A stretch of DNA of 64,000 nucleotides, taken from Anaerolineae bacterium (GTDB lineage Bacteria; Chloroflexota; Anaerolineae; Aggregatilineales; Phototrophicaceae). A model generated the notes under the pieces. It saw only the letters and a list, made by a program, of their open reading frames with translations, searched no databases and was not told the DNA's origin. The position numbers and the translations under genes were made by a program. Of this stretch, positions 26,360 through 35,825 are shown in pieces. The stretch is from contig JAJECX010000001.1 in NCBI GenBank assembly GCA_022821805.1, positions 281,435 to 345,434 on the forward strand. The letters are read 5' to 3'. Position 1 is the first letter of the stretch, and each line of letters begins with the position of its first letter.

Positions 26360-28018
26360 ATGGCAAGAAAACCCAAATTCAAGATCACGCCGATCGGCGG
26401 CTTAGGCGAGATCGGCAAAAACATGACCTTGTTCGAACGGAACGGGGAAGGCTTCCTGATTGATTGCGGCATCATGTTCCCGGCCAACGACATGCACGGC
26501 GTCGACTACATCATTCCTGACTACCGTTGGCTGGAAGAGCGTGAAGATATTCGGCTGCACGGAGTTGCCTTCACGCATGGTCACGAAGACCATATCGGCG
26601 CCGTACAACATGTCGTCAGATCTTTTCCTGGCATTCCCTTGTACGCGACCCCGCTGACTACGGGTTTGCTGCAAGTCAAGCTCAAGAACGCGCGACTGCT
26701 CAAATCTACCAAAATTCACACTTTTGACGCCGGCGACACCATCAAGATCGGTCCCTTCAAGCTGGAGAGCTTTCACGTTTGTCATAGCATCCCCAATTGC
26801 GTCGGCTATGGCATTGAGACGCCATACGGCATGATCGTGCACACTGGCGACTACAAATTCGACAATACGCCGGTACATGGTCGCAAGACTGATTATGCCA
26901 AACTGGCCGGTTTCGCGCAGCGCGGCGTCGTGCTCTTGATGGCTGATAGCACGAATGCCGACCGCGCGGGCTGGACGCAGTCCGAAGCCGTTATTGATGG
27001 CGCGCTCGACAAGGTGTTTCGCGCGGCAAAAGGGCGGATCATGGTGGCCACTTTCGCCTCGCTTGTGTCGCGCGTGCAGCAGGTGGTCAACGCGGCGCGC
27101 AACCACAAGCGAAAAGTCTGCATAACCGGCTACACCATGTCCGAATACGCCAAGATCGCGCGCAAGCTCGGTTACCTCGATGTCGAAGACGACATGCTGG
27201 TCAGCATCGGACAGGCGCAAGCGATGCCGCCGCGCAAGGTCGTCTTTATGGTCACCGGGTCGCAAGGCGAACCATCGGCTGTCTTGGGCAAATTGGCAGC
27301 TGGACGGCACCGTCAACTGGATGTTCGCGACGGCGATACGATAATCCTGTCGTCGCATCCGATACCGGGAAACGAAGAAATGGTTTACCGCACGATCAAT
27401 CGTCTTATCGAGCGCGGCGCTGATGTGGTCTACGATCCGATCGAAGCAGTGCATGTTTCCGGGCACGCCTGCCAGGAAGAAATGCGCTTGATGCTCAATC
27501 TAACGCAGCCCAAGTATCTGATGCCGGTTCACGGAGAAACCAGGCACTTGCACTTGCACGCCAAGTTGTCGGCGGACAATGGCGTGCCAGCCGAGAATGT
27601 GGTAATGGTTGAAAACGGCGTCACGGTAGAACTGGGCTCGGGCGGCATAAGCATTGGCGAACGCCAACCCGGCGGTTACGTATTCGTCGATGGCAGCGGA
27701 GTCGGCGATGTGGGGCGGGCTGTAATCCGTGACCGCGAAATCCTGGCGCAAGACGGATTCGTCTTGGTCAGCGTAAACGTAGACCAGCGAAGTGGCAAGC
27801 TGATTGATGAACCGCGTATTGTTTCGCGCGGTTTCGTCTACCTGAAAGACGCGGAAGACTTCCTTGATCAGATAAGGGACAATATCACCGATGTGGTCAA
27901 TCGCAGCCGCAACCTCAATGGCAACCGTCGGAACTTGGTCGAAGAGAGCCTGGGCAAGCTGATCTATAACGAAACCAAACGCCGCCCGATGATTTTCAGC
28001 ATTGTCAACGAGGTTTAG
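26360..28018 (+). CDS. rnj: Ribonuclease J
   Basis: 552 residues, usual length. Metallo-beta-lactamase/beta-CASP RNase acting in mRNA decay and RNA 5' maturation as a 5'-3' exonuclease and endonuclease. Zinc motif H73-G-H75-E-D77-H78, then HTGDYKFD with the next ligands; the beta-CASP core begins around MADSTNADRAGW and contains the TGSQGEP and HVSGHA motifs. The C-terminal domain (about 450-552) is intact. It is a monocistronic-looking gene with about 216 bp of leader containing no other clear feature. Confidence 0.96.
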   Translation: MARKPKFKITPIGGLGEIGKNMTLFERNGEGFLIDCGIMFPANDMHGVDYIIPDYRWLEEREDIRLHGVAFTHGHEDHIGAVQHVVRSFPGIPLYATPLTTGLLQVKLKNARLLKSTKIHTFDAGDTIKIGPFKLESFHVCHSIPNCVGYGIETPYGMIVHTGDYKFDNTPVHGRKTDYAKLAGFAQRGVVLLMADSTNADRAGWTQSEAVIDGALDKVFRAAKGRIMVATFASLVSRVQQVVNAARNHKRKVCITGYTMSEYAKIARKLGYLDVEDDMLVSIGQAQAMPPRKVVFMVTGSQGEPSAVLGKLAAGRHRQLDVRDGDTIILSSHPIPGNEEMVYRTINRLIERGADVVYDPIEAVHVSGHACQEEMRLMLNLTQPKYLMPVHGETRHLHLHAKLSADNGVPAENVVMVENGVTVELGSGGISIGERQPGGYVFVDGSGVGDVGRAVIRDREILAQDGFVLVSVNVDQRSGKLIDEPRIVSRGFVYLKDAEDFLDQIRDNITDVVNRSRNLNGNRRNLVEESLGKLIYNETKRRPMIFSIVNEV

Positions 28019-28126
28019 ACGAAAAGCGCTCCGACGCTTTCGCCATGTCTTTCAGGCGAACGGATCGCCCGCGACCGGACATGGTTTAGTCCGGCTTCAG
28101 CGAATCCGCAGGGAAAGGAATTTCAC

Positions 28127-28879
28127 TTGAGGGGCAAAACGGTCATCCGGGCAAGTCATGTTACGCGGAATCTCAAGCTCGGCACGCATATCGTGCATGC
28201 GCTGCGCGGCGTAGATTTGGCGATCTACGCTAATGAAATGGTGGGCATAATCGGACCTTCCGGCAGTGGCAAGAGCACGCTGCTTGGGATCATTGGTGGC
28301 TTGGACAGCCCTACGGACGGCAAAATCGAAATCGACGGCATCGACATAACTACCATGAATGAAGGGCAGCTCACTGACATTCGCAATCAGAAGATTGGCT
28401 TTGTCTTTCAGTTCTTCAACCTGATACCGACGCTTACAGCGCTGGAAAACGTCGCGCTGCCGATCGAGTTCGCCCAGATACGCCGACACAAACCCTTCGA
28501 TCGCGCCAAAGAGTTGCTTGACATGTTGGGGCTGGGCGGCCGCTTTCATCACCGGCCTAGCGAATTAAGCGGTGGGCAGCAGCAGCGAGTCGCCATTGCG
28601 CGCGCGTTGGCGAATGACCCGCCAATACTGCTAGCTGACGAGCCGACTGGCAATCTGGATTCGCATTCCGGCGAGACGGTTTTGGCAGCGCTGAAGACAA
28701 TACGCGACGAAAACGGAACGACCGTGGTCTTGGTCACACACGACCAGTCGCTGGCATCGCAGATGGATCGCGTGCTCACACTGATTGACGGCCGGATTAC
28801 GAATGGAATCGCGGATGAGCTCGCCCCAGAAAATGCGCCCCAAACAGCAACTGCCGCGGCAAGCTTGACTGGCTCGTAG
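28127..28879 (+). CDS. ABC transporter ATP-binding protein, LolD/MacB type
   Basis: 250 residues from TTG 28127, with GGGAAAGGAA upstream. Walker A GPSGSGKST, Q-loop FVFQFFNLIPTLTALENV, signature LSGGQQQRVAIARAL, Walker B ILLADEPTGNLD and switch H in VLVTHD are all intact. The FFNLIPTLTA segment is typical of the MacB/LolD/FtsE-like group that moves lipoproteins or peptides. No permease is adjacent: the next gene is a phosphoribosyltransferase. Its membrane partner is therefore elsewhere. A C-terminal Ala-rich tail (about 20 residues) follows the domain. Confidence 0.92.
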   Translation: MRGKTVIRASHVTRNLKLGTHIVHALRGVDLAIYANEMVGIIGPSGSGKSTLLGIIGGLDSPTDGKIEIDGIDITTMNEGQLTDIRNQKIGFVFQFFNLIPTLTALENVALPIEFAQIRRHKPFDRAKELLDMLGLGGRFHHRPSELSGGQQQRVAIARALANDPPILLADEPTGNLDSHSGETVLAALKTIRDENGTTVVLVTHDQSLASQMDRVLTLIDGRITNGIADELAPENAPQTATAAASLTGS

Positions 28880-28949
28880 CGATTTTGCGTGCCGTATTGA
28901 CACGTTATAATGGATTGCGCGAGCGTCCAATGATCTGCGAGGAAATCCC

Positions 28950-29507
28950 ATGGTTGACGAATTTCACTCGGTAAAGGTTGCCGGCGTCAAACGCGAATTG
29001 CCGCTCATGGAGATCAAGCCGGGTGTCAAAATCGCTATCCTCAACATCCTGGGCGACTACGAATTTGTCAACGCGGCGAGCGCCGAACTAGCGCAACTGC
29101 TGGCGGACCGCGACATTGATGTGCTGGTTACTGCCGAGGCGAAGTCCATCCCGCTGGCGCACGCTCTCAGTTCGGAAATGCGGCTGCCGTACGTCGTCTT
29201 GCGCAAGACGCATAAACCCTACATGGGTGACGCGCTGCAGAGCGAAACCTTGAGCATCACTACCGGGCAGCCACAGACCTTATTCCTCGACGTCAAGGAC
29301 CGAAAGCTGGTCGCGGGCCGGCGGATTGCCATTGTCGACGATGTGATTTCTACCGGGAGCACGCTGCAAGGCATGCGCCTAATCATGGACAAAGCGGGGG
29401 CAGATGTCGTTGCTGAGGCGGCGATTTTCACCGAAGGCGATCGCGCGCAATGGTACGATATCGTCGCCTTGGGTCACTTGCCCGTCTGGGTGGAAGATCA
29501 ATCCTAA
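28950..29507 (+). CDS. Adenine phosphoribosyltransferase-like protein
   Basis: 185 residues. The PRPP-binding loop IAIVDDVISTGSTLQGM is clear, and VLVTAEAKSIPLAHALSSEMRLPYVVLRKTHKPYM matches the APRT pattern, slightly diverged from the canonical ESRG form. It would salvage adenine or another purine with PRPP in the cytoplasm. The length fits Apt (170-185). GCGAGGAAATCCC precedes the ATG. Base specificity cannot be fixed: a xanthine-type or regulatory relative (PurR C-domain-like) remains possible. Confidence 0.82.
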   Translation: MVDEFHSVKVAGVKRELPLMEIKPGVKIAILNILGDYEFVNAASAELAQLLADRDIDVLVTAEAKSIPLAHALSSEMRLPYVVLRKTHKPYMGDALQSETLSITTGQPQTLFLDVKDRKLVAGRRIAIVDDVISTGSTLQGMRLIMDKAGADVVAEAAIFTEGDRAQWYDIVALGHLPVWVEDQS

Positions 29508-29526
29508 GTATTCTCCGCGATTGTGA

Positions 29527-29558
29527 TACAATTTTCGACAATTTCCTTTCAATTGTCG
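29527..29558 (+). promoter_or_regulatory. Promoter with overlapping palindromic operator before the ComEA-like gene
   Basis: An extended -10 (TG-A-TACAAT, 29524-29532) is followed 3 bp later by a perfect inverted repeat CGACAATT (29536-29543) / AATTGTCG (29551-29558), spacer 7. A related half-site AATTGTGTCGG comes next (29561-29571). The palindrome covers the expected transcription start, the position of a repressor site. It could alternatively end the upstream gene as a weak hairpin, but no T-run follows. Confidence 0.45.
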
Positions 29559-29571
29559 GAATTGTGTCGGT

Positions 29572-30153
29572 TTGTCATCAGCGCGCGGGTCATTTATCGT
29601 TTTTCTGATTCTCATCATTCTTATCTCGCTTAGCGGCGCGCTGCTTCTGTTTTCGCGTCCAGAGCCGATATCAATCACCATCAAGCCCCCACCGCCGACG
29701 GCAACCCCAATCCCGACGCCGACTCCGCGACCGATCTTGGTTTACGTGACTGGAGAAGTATCACGACGAGGCACACAGCATTTTCTGCCATACGGCAGCC
29801 GTGTCTCCGATGCAGTGGCGGCCGCCGGCGGCTTTACCGAAGGGGCGAACAAAGAGCTGGTCAATCTGGCGGGCCTACTTCGCGACGGCGACCAGGTGCA
29901 CGTTCCCAAAGTCAGGACGGACACTATAGACGGCGCTTTGCCGACCCCATCTGGCGAAGCGCTCGTCCGGATCAACTCCGCCACGCAGGCAGAACTGGAA
30001 ACCCTGCCGCGCGTGGGAACGGCAATGGCTCTGCGCATTATCGAGTACCGGGAGCAGGTAGGTCCCTTCTCCACACTGGCTGATCTGGATCAGGTTTCTG
30101 GGATCGGTCCTTCGACCCTGGAAGCGCTCAAAGACCTGATTGTGTTTGACTAG
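29572..30153 (+). CDS. ComEA-family DNA-binding protein (SLBB plus helix-hairpin-helix)
   Basis: 193 residues from TTG 29572. N-terminal membrane anchor (FIVFLILIILISLSGALLLF), Pro/Thr-rich linker (PPPPTATPIPTPTPRP), SLBB-type domain (about 61-115, VYVTGEVSRRGTQHF ... LRDGDQVHVP), and a C-terminal helix-hairpin-helix pair (INSATQAELETLPRVGTAMALRIIEYR and LDQVSGIGPSTLEAL). This is the layout of ComEA, the exterior DNA receptor for natural transformation. No comEC or comEB is nearby in the window, so a competence role rests on the domain layout. A TfoX-like domain gene is present at 4.9 kb but is not linked. Confidence 0.9.
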   Translation: MSSARGSFIVFLILIILISLSGALLLFSRPEPISITIKPPPPTATPIPTPTPRPILVYVTGEVSRRGTQHFLPYGSRVSDAVAAAGGFTEGANKELVNLAGLLRDGDQVHVPKVRTDTIDGALPTPSGEALVRINSATQAELETLPRVGTAMALRIIEYREQVGPFSTLADLDQVSGIGPSTLEALKDLIVFD

Positions 30154-31235
30154 CGGATTCGATCGCCTGACTCGGCGTCGAAGAAGAGCGCGCGTGACCA
30201 ATCCAACTGGCAATGCACGGTTTCGCCTGGCTGGAAACGCTCGCCCAATGGAACCTGAATTCTCCAGCGGCGCTTGCGCAGCCATACTTCAAGCAAAGCG
30301 TACTTTTCGGCGTAAAATGGGATCACGCGATCTATCGTCGCGGGAATGCCGCGTTCTTTGTCGCAGACCGAAATATGTTCTGGGCGAAGCCCGACGATTA
30401 CTTCGCTGCCATTGGGTCGATATTGCGGCAGGGCGGCGCGGCCCAAATAGCTGCCGTCCCACTCGCCATCGCTTACCCGTCCCCAAAAGGCATTAATGGT
30501 GGGCGTACCCAGGAATTCGGCGACAAAGAGACTGTCTGGATCGTCGTGCAGCTTATGGTAGGGACCTGACTGTATGATGCGGCCCGCATTGATTACGACT
30601 ATGCGGTCGGCGACGCTCATCGCTTCCACCTGATCGTGGGTCACATAGAGCAGTGTGACCTTGAACTCCTGAATGAGCCGCTTCAATTCGACGCGCGCCT
30701 GCGCCCGAAACTTTGCATCCAGATTGGCGAAGGGCTCGTCGAATAGCAGCAACTCAAGATCGCGGGCGAATGCGCGCGCGATTGAGACTCGCTGCTTTTC
30801 GCCACCGGAAAGGTGCCGCGGGAACCGGCCCATAAGGCTTTCAATATCGACGCCTGTGATATTGGCGACGGTATTGACGTGCGCCGGAACCTCTTCTTCG
30901 CGATCTCGCAGCCGCAGGAAGAAACCGACGGTCTTGCGGCTTTCCCAGTGCGGGATCAAAACGTAGTTCTGGAAGACCATGCCAATGCCGCGCTCTTCGA
31001 TCGGTATCTCGTCCAGCGGCACATTGTTGTAAAAGATCTCGCCGCGGTCGGGCTGTTCGAGACCGGCGATCAGGCGCAAGAGCGTGGTCTTGCCGCAGCC
31101 GCTCGGCCCCAGGAGAACAACCGACTCGCCGTCTTCGACGCGCAGGTTAAAGTCTTTAATCGCCAAGACCGGCGTCAGTTTTCGGCTCTTGTCGTAAAAG
31201 GTCTTGCTCACGTCTTTGAGCGTAATTGTTCTCAT
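30150..31235 (-). CDS. ABC transporter ATP-binding protein, sugar (MalK/UgpC) type
   Basis: 361 residues from ATG 31235 (MRTITLKDVSKTF); the open frame continues upstream but those codons look non-coding. Walker A GPSGCGKTT, Q-loop MVFQNYVLIPHW, signature LSGGEKQRVSIARA, Walker B LLLFDEPFANLD and H in YVTHDQVEAMS. The C-terminal about 110 residues form the TOBE/regulatory region (EVIVGLRPEHISVC), as in carbohydrate importers. No permeases or binding protein nearby, so it may serve several sugar ABC systems as MsmK does. It converges with the ComEA-like gene with 4 bp overlap. Confidence 0.9.
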   Translation of the reverse strand: MRTITLKDVSKTFYDKSRKLTPVLAIKDFNLRVEDGESVVLLGPSGCGKTTLLRLIAGLEQPDRGEIFYNNVPLDEIPIEERGIGMVFQNYVLIPHWESRKTVGFFLRLRDREEEVPAHVNTVANITGVDIESLMGRFPRHLSGGEKQRVSIARAFARDLELLLFDEPFANLDAKFRAQARVELKRLIQEFKVTLLYVTHDQVEAMSVADRIVVINAGRIIQSGPYHKLHDDPDSLFVAEFLGTPTINAFWGRVSDGEWDGSYLGRAALPQYRPNGSEVIVGLRPEHISVCDKERGIPATIDRVIPFYAEKYALLEVWLRKRRWRIQVPLGERFQPGETVHCQLDWSRALFFDAESGDRIR

Positions 31236-31404
31236 CGCCTGCCCGAACCGCGCCTGGATGCCACATAGAATAACACATGGGAATCCATGAGTTGATTTCA
31301 ATTGCCCGTAGGGTCGTCCGCTATAGCAATGCCTTTTCCAATTGATATATAATGTAATGCATACGAAGACGTGCCCACGCTCAAAGTTCACTCGGAGAAT
31401 TGCA

Positions 31405-32370
31405 TTGCCCGATTCCATCCAGCCTGATCTGATACCAGTCGCCACATCATCCGAATGGCAGCCGGATCCCAAGACGCCACGACGTCGGCCGCCGTGGATA
31501 CGCGTGCGGGCGCCGAGCGGAGAGACTTACGAGCAAGTCCGCGACCTGATGCGAAGCAAAACCTTGCATACCGTCTGCGAAGAGGCGCAATGCCCGAATT
31601 TGGGCGAATGCTGGGGCAAAGGAACAGCCACCTTTCTAATGATGGGTGATACATGCACGCGCAGCTGTGGCTTTTGCGATATAAAGACTGGAATGCCCAA
31701 TCCAATTGATTGGGCGGAGCCAAACCGTATCGCCGAAAGCGTTCGCGCGATGGGCTTGCAGCATGTGGTGATCACCAGTATAAATCGCGACGATCGCCCG
31801 GATGGCGGGGCGCCGCTATTCGCGATGGTGATTCGGCGGATACGTCAGTTGCAGCCCGGCTGTTCTGTCGAGGTATTGATTCCCGATTTCAAGGGCAGCG
31901 AACTGGCGCTGAAAATCGTCATGGACGCGCAGCCGGAAATTCTGAATCACAATGTAGAAACGGTGCCGCGACTGTTCAAAAGAGTGCAGCCGCAAGACCA
32001 GTACGATTGGGCGCTGGCGACGCTGGAAAATGCCAGGCGGATGGACCCGCTGGTCCTGACTAAGAGCGGGATTATGCTTGGGCTTGGCGAAACGCTCGAC
32101 GAAGTCCGCGAGACGATGGCTGACCTAGTGAGCATTGGTGTTGACATTCTGACCTTGGGTCAATACTTGCAGCCAAGCAAACGTCATCTTCCAATCGAGC
32201 GCTATTATACGCCGGCTGAATTCGCTGAATTGCGCGATATCGGATTGCAAATGGGATTCAAGTGGGTGGAAAGCGGCCCCCTGGTGCGCAGCAGTTATCG
32301 TGCGGCCGAGCAAGTGCGGGAGCTTTCGCGATTGGATCATTTTCGCTTTCACTCCTCGCGGACAAGCTGA
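31405..32370 (+). CDS. lipA: Lipoyl synthase
   Basis: 321 residues from TTG 31405, which has GGAG 7 nt upstream; the open frame starts at 31342 but the earlier part overlaps the promoter region. Radical SAM enzyme that inserts two sulfurs into octanoyl groups on lipoyl domains. The auxiliary cluster ligands [12 protein letters not shown] and the radical SAM triad CTRSCGFCD are both intact; the C-terminal RSSYRAAE serine ligand region is present. An AT-rich TATAAT lies at 31348-31353. No lipB is adjacent. GcvH or 2-oxoacid dehydrogenase genes are not in the window. Confidence 0.95.
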   Translation: MPDSIQPDLIPVATSSEWQPDPKTPRRRPPWIRVRAPSGETYEQVRDLMRSKTLHTVCEEAQCPNLGECWGKGTATFLMMGDTCTRSCGFCDIKTGMPNPIDWAEPNRIAESVRAMGLQHVVITSINRDDRPDGGAPLFAMVIRRIRQLQPGCSVEVLIPDFKGSELALKIVMDAQPEILNHNVETVPRLFKRVQPQDQYDWALATLENARRMDPLVLTKSGIMLGLGETLDEVRETMADLVSIGVDILTLGQYLQPSKRHLPIERYYTPAEFAELRDIGLQMGFKWVESGPLVRSSYRAAEQVRELSRLDHFRFHSSRTS

Positions 32371-32466
32371 ACGAGAACGAATGTCCCGTCAAGTAAGGGC
32401 AATTGATGGTGGAGCAGTCTTAGGCCAAGTTAAGTTGGGTGTGAGCCGAGCAAGCGAGGGAAGAAA

Positions 32467-33036
32467 ATGAGCGCGTTTTTCACAAATCGGCGCGGGCAAA
32501 CGGACGTGGATGCGCAAGAGCCGGCGCGCGAGGTGCCAACCGGTCGGCCTGTTGGTTTCGATACGGTGATCGGCGCCAATACCAGTTTTGAAGGTAGCTT
32601 TGTCAGTTCTGGCAACGTGCGCATGGATGGCCAGTTCGCGGGCTCCCTGGAAATCAGCGGCAACATACTTGTGGGCGAATCGGCCGATATTCACGCCGAT
32701 ATCAACGCGCGCAACATCTCTATCGCCGGCGCCGTTCGCGGCAACATCACAGGCAGCAAGGTGCAGCTTTTGCGGACCGGACGCATTTGGGGCGATATCA
32801 ACGCTTCGGCGCTGACCACGGAAGAAGGCGCATTTATAGACGGCAAAATCACGATGGTTGGTCATTCGGCGACGCGGCCGCCGTCAGATGACGAACTCGC
32901 CGAGCACGAGGCGATTCTCGATTCGATGGCGGATGCGGAAGACGCTGGCGAAGTGATCGAGGCCGAGCTGGTGGCGGACAATGTGGCGGCTGACGAACAG
33001 GCCGCGGGTGAGCTGGACGAAAAAGACGATCGCTAG
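32467..33036 (+). CDS. Bactofilin (polymer-forming cytoskeletal protein)
   Basis: 189 residues; ATG preceded by GAGGGAAG. The central part (about 35-130) is a bactofilin beta-helix: repeating short beta rungs such as FEGSFVSSGNVRMDGQFAGSL, ILVGESADIHADINARNISIAGAVRGNI and GRIWGDINASALTTEEGAFIDGKI. The flanking tails are unstructured, the C-terminal one strongly acidic. Bactofilins polymerise without nucleotide and help set cell shape or position envelope enzymes. No M23 peptidase partner is adjacent. Confidence 0.92.
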   Translation: MSAFFTNRRGQTDVDAQEPAREVPTGRPVGFDTVIGANTSFEGSFVSSGNVRMDGQFAGSLEISGNILVGESADIHADINARNISIAGAVRGNITGSKVQLLRTGRIWGDINASALTTEEGAFIDGKITMVGHSATRPPSDDELAEHEAILDSMADAEDAGEVIEAELVADNVAADEQAAGELDEKDDR

Positions 33037-33092
33037 ATGACGACAGCCGCGCCTGCCTTCCTTTGAGCTTCGATTGCAGATCTGTTAGTTGA

Positions 33093-33863
33093 TCAAATGG
33101 ATTGAGCGGTTGCTCCGCCGTCGAGCACGAACACGGCGCCGGTCGTGAAGTCCGAAGCGGCTGAAGCTAGGTAAAGCGCCATGCCAGTAATATCCGCTGG
33201 CTGACCGATGCGCCCCGCCGGCGTCCGCGCCAAGACGCGATCCAGCAAGTCCGGATTTCCCCAAAGCGCCTGCGCGAATTTCGTCTGCACCAAACCCGGC
33301 GCGATTGCGTTGACTTGAATATTGTCCGCGCCCAGTTCGACCGCGAGCGTCTTGGTCAAGCTGATCACGCCTGCCTTTGTCACACTGTAAATGCCCTGAT
33401 AGCGCCCGGGATTTAAACCCACGATTGAGGCTACGTTGATGATTTTGCCGCCGCCGTTGGCGCGCATCGCCGGGACCGCCGCCTGAGACAGCCAAACGTT
33501 GCCCATCAGATTTACTTCGATCGTCTTCTGCCAAAAACTGTCCGCCGCTTCAAGAAGGGCGCCATAATGCGGATTGGTCGCCGCATTGTTGACCAGAATG
33601 TCGAGCCTGCCGTAGTGCGTTGCCGTCTTTTCCACCAAAGCCTTGAGCGCGTTTCTATCGCCATTATGGGCCGCGATGCCGATCGCTTCGCCGCCACTTG
33701 CGCGGATTGCCTCCGCCGCTTCATCAAGCGCCTCTTGCTTGCGGCTGGCCAACACGACTTTCGCGCCCGCGCGCGCGTAAGTCTCCGCAATCGCCTTGCC
33801 GATCCCGCGCGACGCGCCCGTTACGATAGCCACCCGTCCGGTCAGATCGAATTGTTCGCCCAC
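33093..33863 (-). CDS. Short-chain dehydrogenase/reductase (SDR)
   Basis: 256 residues from GTG 33863 with AGGAG 7 nt upstream. Classical SDR: VTGASRGIGKAIAETYARAG (cofactor loop), NNAATNP, and the active site Y-S-V-T-K about 12 residues after the catalytic serine in INVASIVG. The fold ends GGATAQSI. Probable NADP- or NAD-dependent oxidoreductase of the glucose-dehydrogenase/FabG-like group; the substrate cannot be predicted. It follows the polysaccharide operon on the same strand by 63 bp and could be its last gene. Confidence 0.9.
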   Translation of the reverse strand: MGEQFDLTGRVAIVTGASRGIGKAIAETYARAGAKVVLASRKQEALDEAAEAIRASGGEAIGIAAHNGDRNALKALVEKTATHYGRLDILVNNAATNPHYGALLEAADSFWQKTIEVNLMGNVWLSQAAVPAMRANGGGKIINVASIVGLNPGRYQGIYSVTKAGVISLTKTLAVELGADNIQVNAIAPGLVQTKFAQALWGNPDLLDRVLARTPAGRIGQPADITGMALYLASAASDFTTGAVFVLDGGATAQSI

Positions 33864-33926
33864 GCTGCCACTCCTGCTGCCAATTTGAAATGGAGTTCGG
33901 TTACGAAAGAACGGTTTGCGCTCAGG

Positions 33927-34613
33927 TCAAGCTCGCTCTTTTGGAATGCTGCTCAGCAAGGGCATACCCATCCGGCGCAGATCGTCCGCGTGATAAATGG
34001 TGGGATCAACGAATTCGGCGACGAAAGCCAGCGCTAGCCCGATCAGCAGCGCCACACCGAGACGAACCATAGGCGCCAGGCGCGACGACAAAGCCGGCGG
34101 CGCTGCGGATAGCGCCGGTGGTTCCAGAATCGTAACCTGCGCCGCTTCACCGCCCAACTGCGGAAAATAGCGCTGGCTGCGGTCGCTCAGCACAAGCATG
34201 GCGGCTTCAGCGATTGCGTCCAAAGCTTCATGATTTGCATGGCTCATATAAACGACACCGACGCTTCTAGCGTTGTCCGCCGCGACCTGCAGGCTGTCCA
34301 GCGCGACCGTCGTCTCGCCCAGCGCATCCCGAATCTCGCTGCGGAAACTTGCGGTGCGCACCCAATCGGTCAAGGCATCAACTGTATATTGAGATGCCAG
34401 CCAGACATCTTGGTAATCGCCATCGCGATCGGGCATATTTTGTCTTTGAGCGGCGCTATATCGTATTTGCGTTGTGAATCCGCCAGGAGCGCCGGTTGAA
34501 TCGCCTATCAAATCTGGAACGGCGCTAACCGCGCTTAACACGACAGGCAGGACGATTAACCACCAGCGGCGAAAGATTATGCGGACGAGCTCTCTGTATT
34601 CCATGGGAAGCAT
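33927..34613 (-). CDS. Polysaccharide chain-length determinant (Wzz-like) protein
   Basis: 228 residues from ATG 34613; ATG 34604 (MEYRELVRII) is the better start by comparison with the family. Two transmembrane segments flank a periplasmic-side domain: RRWWLIVLPVVLSAVSAVP near the N-terminus and LGVALLIGLALAFVAEF near the C-terminus, followed by the short cytoplasmic tail DDLRRMGMPLLSSIP, in the style of Wzz/CapA co-polymerases. The middle (about 60-180) is helical. It overlaps the GT4 gene before it by 37 bp and so is in the same operon, while its usual partner kinase sits at the other end. Confidence 0.8.
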   Translation of the reverse strand: MLPMEYRELVRIIFRRWWLIVLPVVLSAVSAVPDLIGDSTGAPGGFTTQIRYSAAQRQNMPDRDGDYQDVWLASQYTVDALTDWVRTASFRSEIRDALGETTVALDSLQVAADNARSVGVVYMSHANHEALDAIAEAAMLVLSDRSQRYFPQLGGEAAQVTILEPPALSAAPPALSSRLAPMVRLGVALLIGLALAFVAEFVDPTIYHADDLRRMGMPLLSSIPKERA

Positions 34614-35755
34614 CCCTTTTCGGCCACAACGGGATCGCGGAATTGAAACATTTGATTGGATTCGTGCGCATGCCAGGCTTGCCGGACGAAGGCATCAATG
34701 CGCTCGACGAACACACTTACATCGAATTTCCTAGCCTGCTGCTGTATCTCCGCCGGATTGTACGCGCTATGGTCGAACTCGCGCCAGACTTCTTTGAGGC
34801 TGTCAACTGCCAATTCAGTAAAACACTCGCCGGTTACCCCAGGTATGACCGTATCCAGCGCGCCACCGCCGCTGAAGGCAATCACCGGACGGCCAGCTGC
34901 TTGCGCCTGCACCGGCGCAATGCCGAAGTCTTCCAAGCCCGGGAATATGAGCGCCTTGCAGCGAGCCATCAGTTCGGGCAATTCGGCGTCTGGCACGTAG
35001 CCGAGAAACTCGACGCCGTCGCCAGCGAGCGCGCGCAGCCGCTGCAGGTCGCGTCCGGCGCCGGCAATCTTCAGCTTCAAGCCCAATTCCGTCGCCGCTT
35101 GAACAGCCAGATCAATGCGCTTGTAGGGAATCAAGCGGGAAACGATGAGAAAATAGTCGCCTATTTCGCGCGTGACCGCCGACGCAAACTTCTCTGTATC
35201 CACCGGTGGAAACACGATCGTAGATTCTCGGCTATAGAAGCGTTTGATGCGCTTCTGCACGGCTGTGCTGATCGCGATGAAATGGGAGACGCGCTGCGCT
35301 GCCGCATAATCCCAGCGTTTTAGACGAGCGATCAGCGGCCGCAGTAGCATCGTCGCGGCTGCTCCAATGTTCTCGCCTTCGAGGTAAGTATCCAGTTGCC
35401 AAACATAACGCGTCGGCGTCAAGCAATAGCAGATGTGCAGGCTCTCGGGACTGAAACGCAGACCGTGACAGAAGCCGCTCTTGTTGCTGAGAATCACGTC
35501 AAAGCCACTTATGTGAAGCTGATTCCAGGCGAAGGGATATAGGGGCAGAAAAACTTGATGACGCTGATGTATTCCGGGCAGCCGGTCAATCCAGAGCCTG
35601 CGTATGTCCCAATCCTGATAGTGGACTGGCATCAGCGTTTTGGCGAAGACGCCGGTGAAAAGCGGGCTGGCGGGATAAATGCGCTTTAGCGCCTCCAATA
35701 CATCTTCCGCGCCGCCGCTTTGATTCAGCCAGTCGTGAACCAAGGCGATCTTCAA
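34577..35755 (-). CDS. Glycosyltransferase family 4
   Basis: 392 residues from TTG 35755, with GGGGGA 6 nt upstream. The N-terminus (ALVHDWLNQSGGAEDVL) and the donor-site pattern GLEDFGIAPVQAQAAG, with the E-x7-E-like element, place it in GT4, near WbaZ/mannosyltransferase members. GT-B fold, cytoplasmic or membrane-associated, retaining mechanism. It sits in the exopolysaccharide operon between rnhB and the Wzz-like gene. The sugar transferred is unknown. Confidence 0.9.
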   Translation of the reverse strand: MKIALVHDWLNQSGGAEDVLEALKRIYPASPLFTGVFAKTLMPVHYQDWDIRRLWIDRLPGIHQRHQVFLPLYPFAWNQLHISGFDVILSNKSGFCHGLRFSPESLHICYCLTPTRYVWQLDTYLEGENIGAAATMLLRPLIARLKRWDYAAAQRVSHFIAISTAVQKRIKRFYSRESTIVFPPVDTEKFASAVTREIGDYFLIVSRLIPYKRIDLAVQAATELGLKLKIAGAGRDLQRLRALAGDGVEFLGYVPDAELPELMARCKALIFPGLEDFGIAPVQAQAAGRPVIAFSGGGALDTVIPGVTGECFTELAVDSLKEVWREFDHSAYNPAEIQQQARKFDVSVFVERIDAFVRQAWHAHESNQMFQFRDPVVAEKGCFPWNTESSSA

Positions 35756-35825
35756 GTGAATCCCCCGTCATGATCTTGCCGATGATAACACAAGCGGGTC
35801 CCGTCCATCCTGCTCGCGGAAGCCC

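Noticed and set aside
26402..27466. 354-codon open frame opposite RNase J
   Set aside because: Antisense shadow of a well-supported gene.
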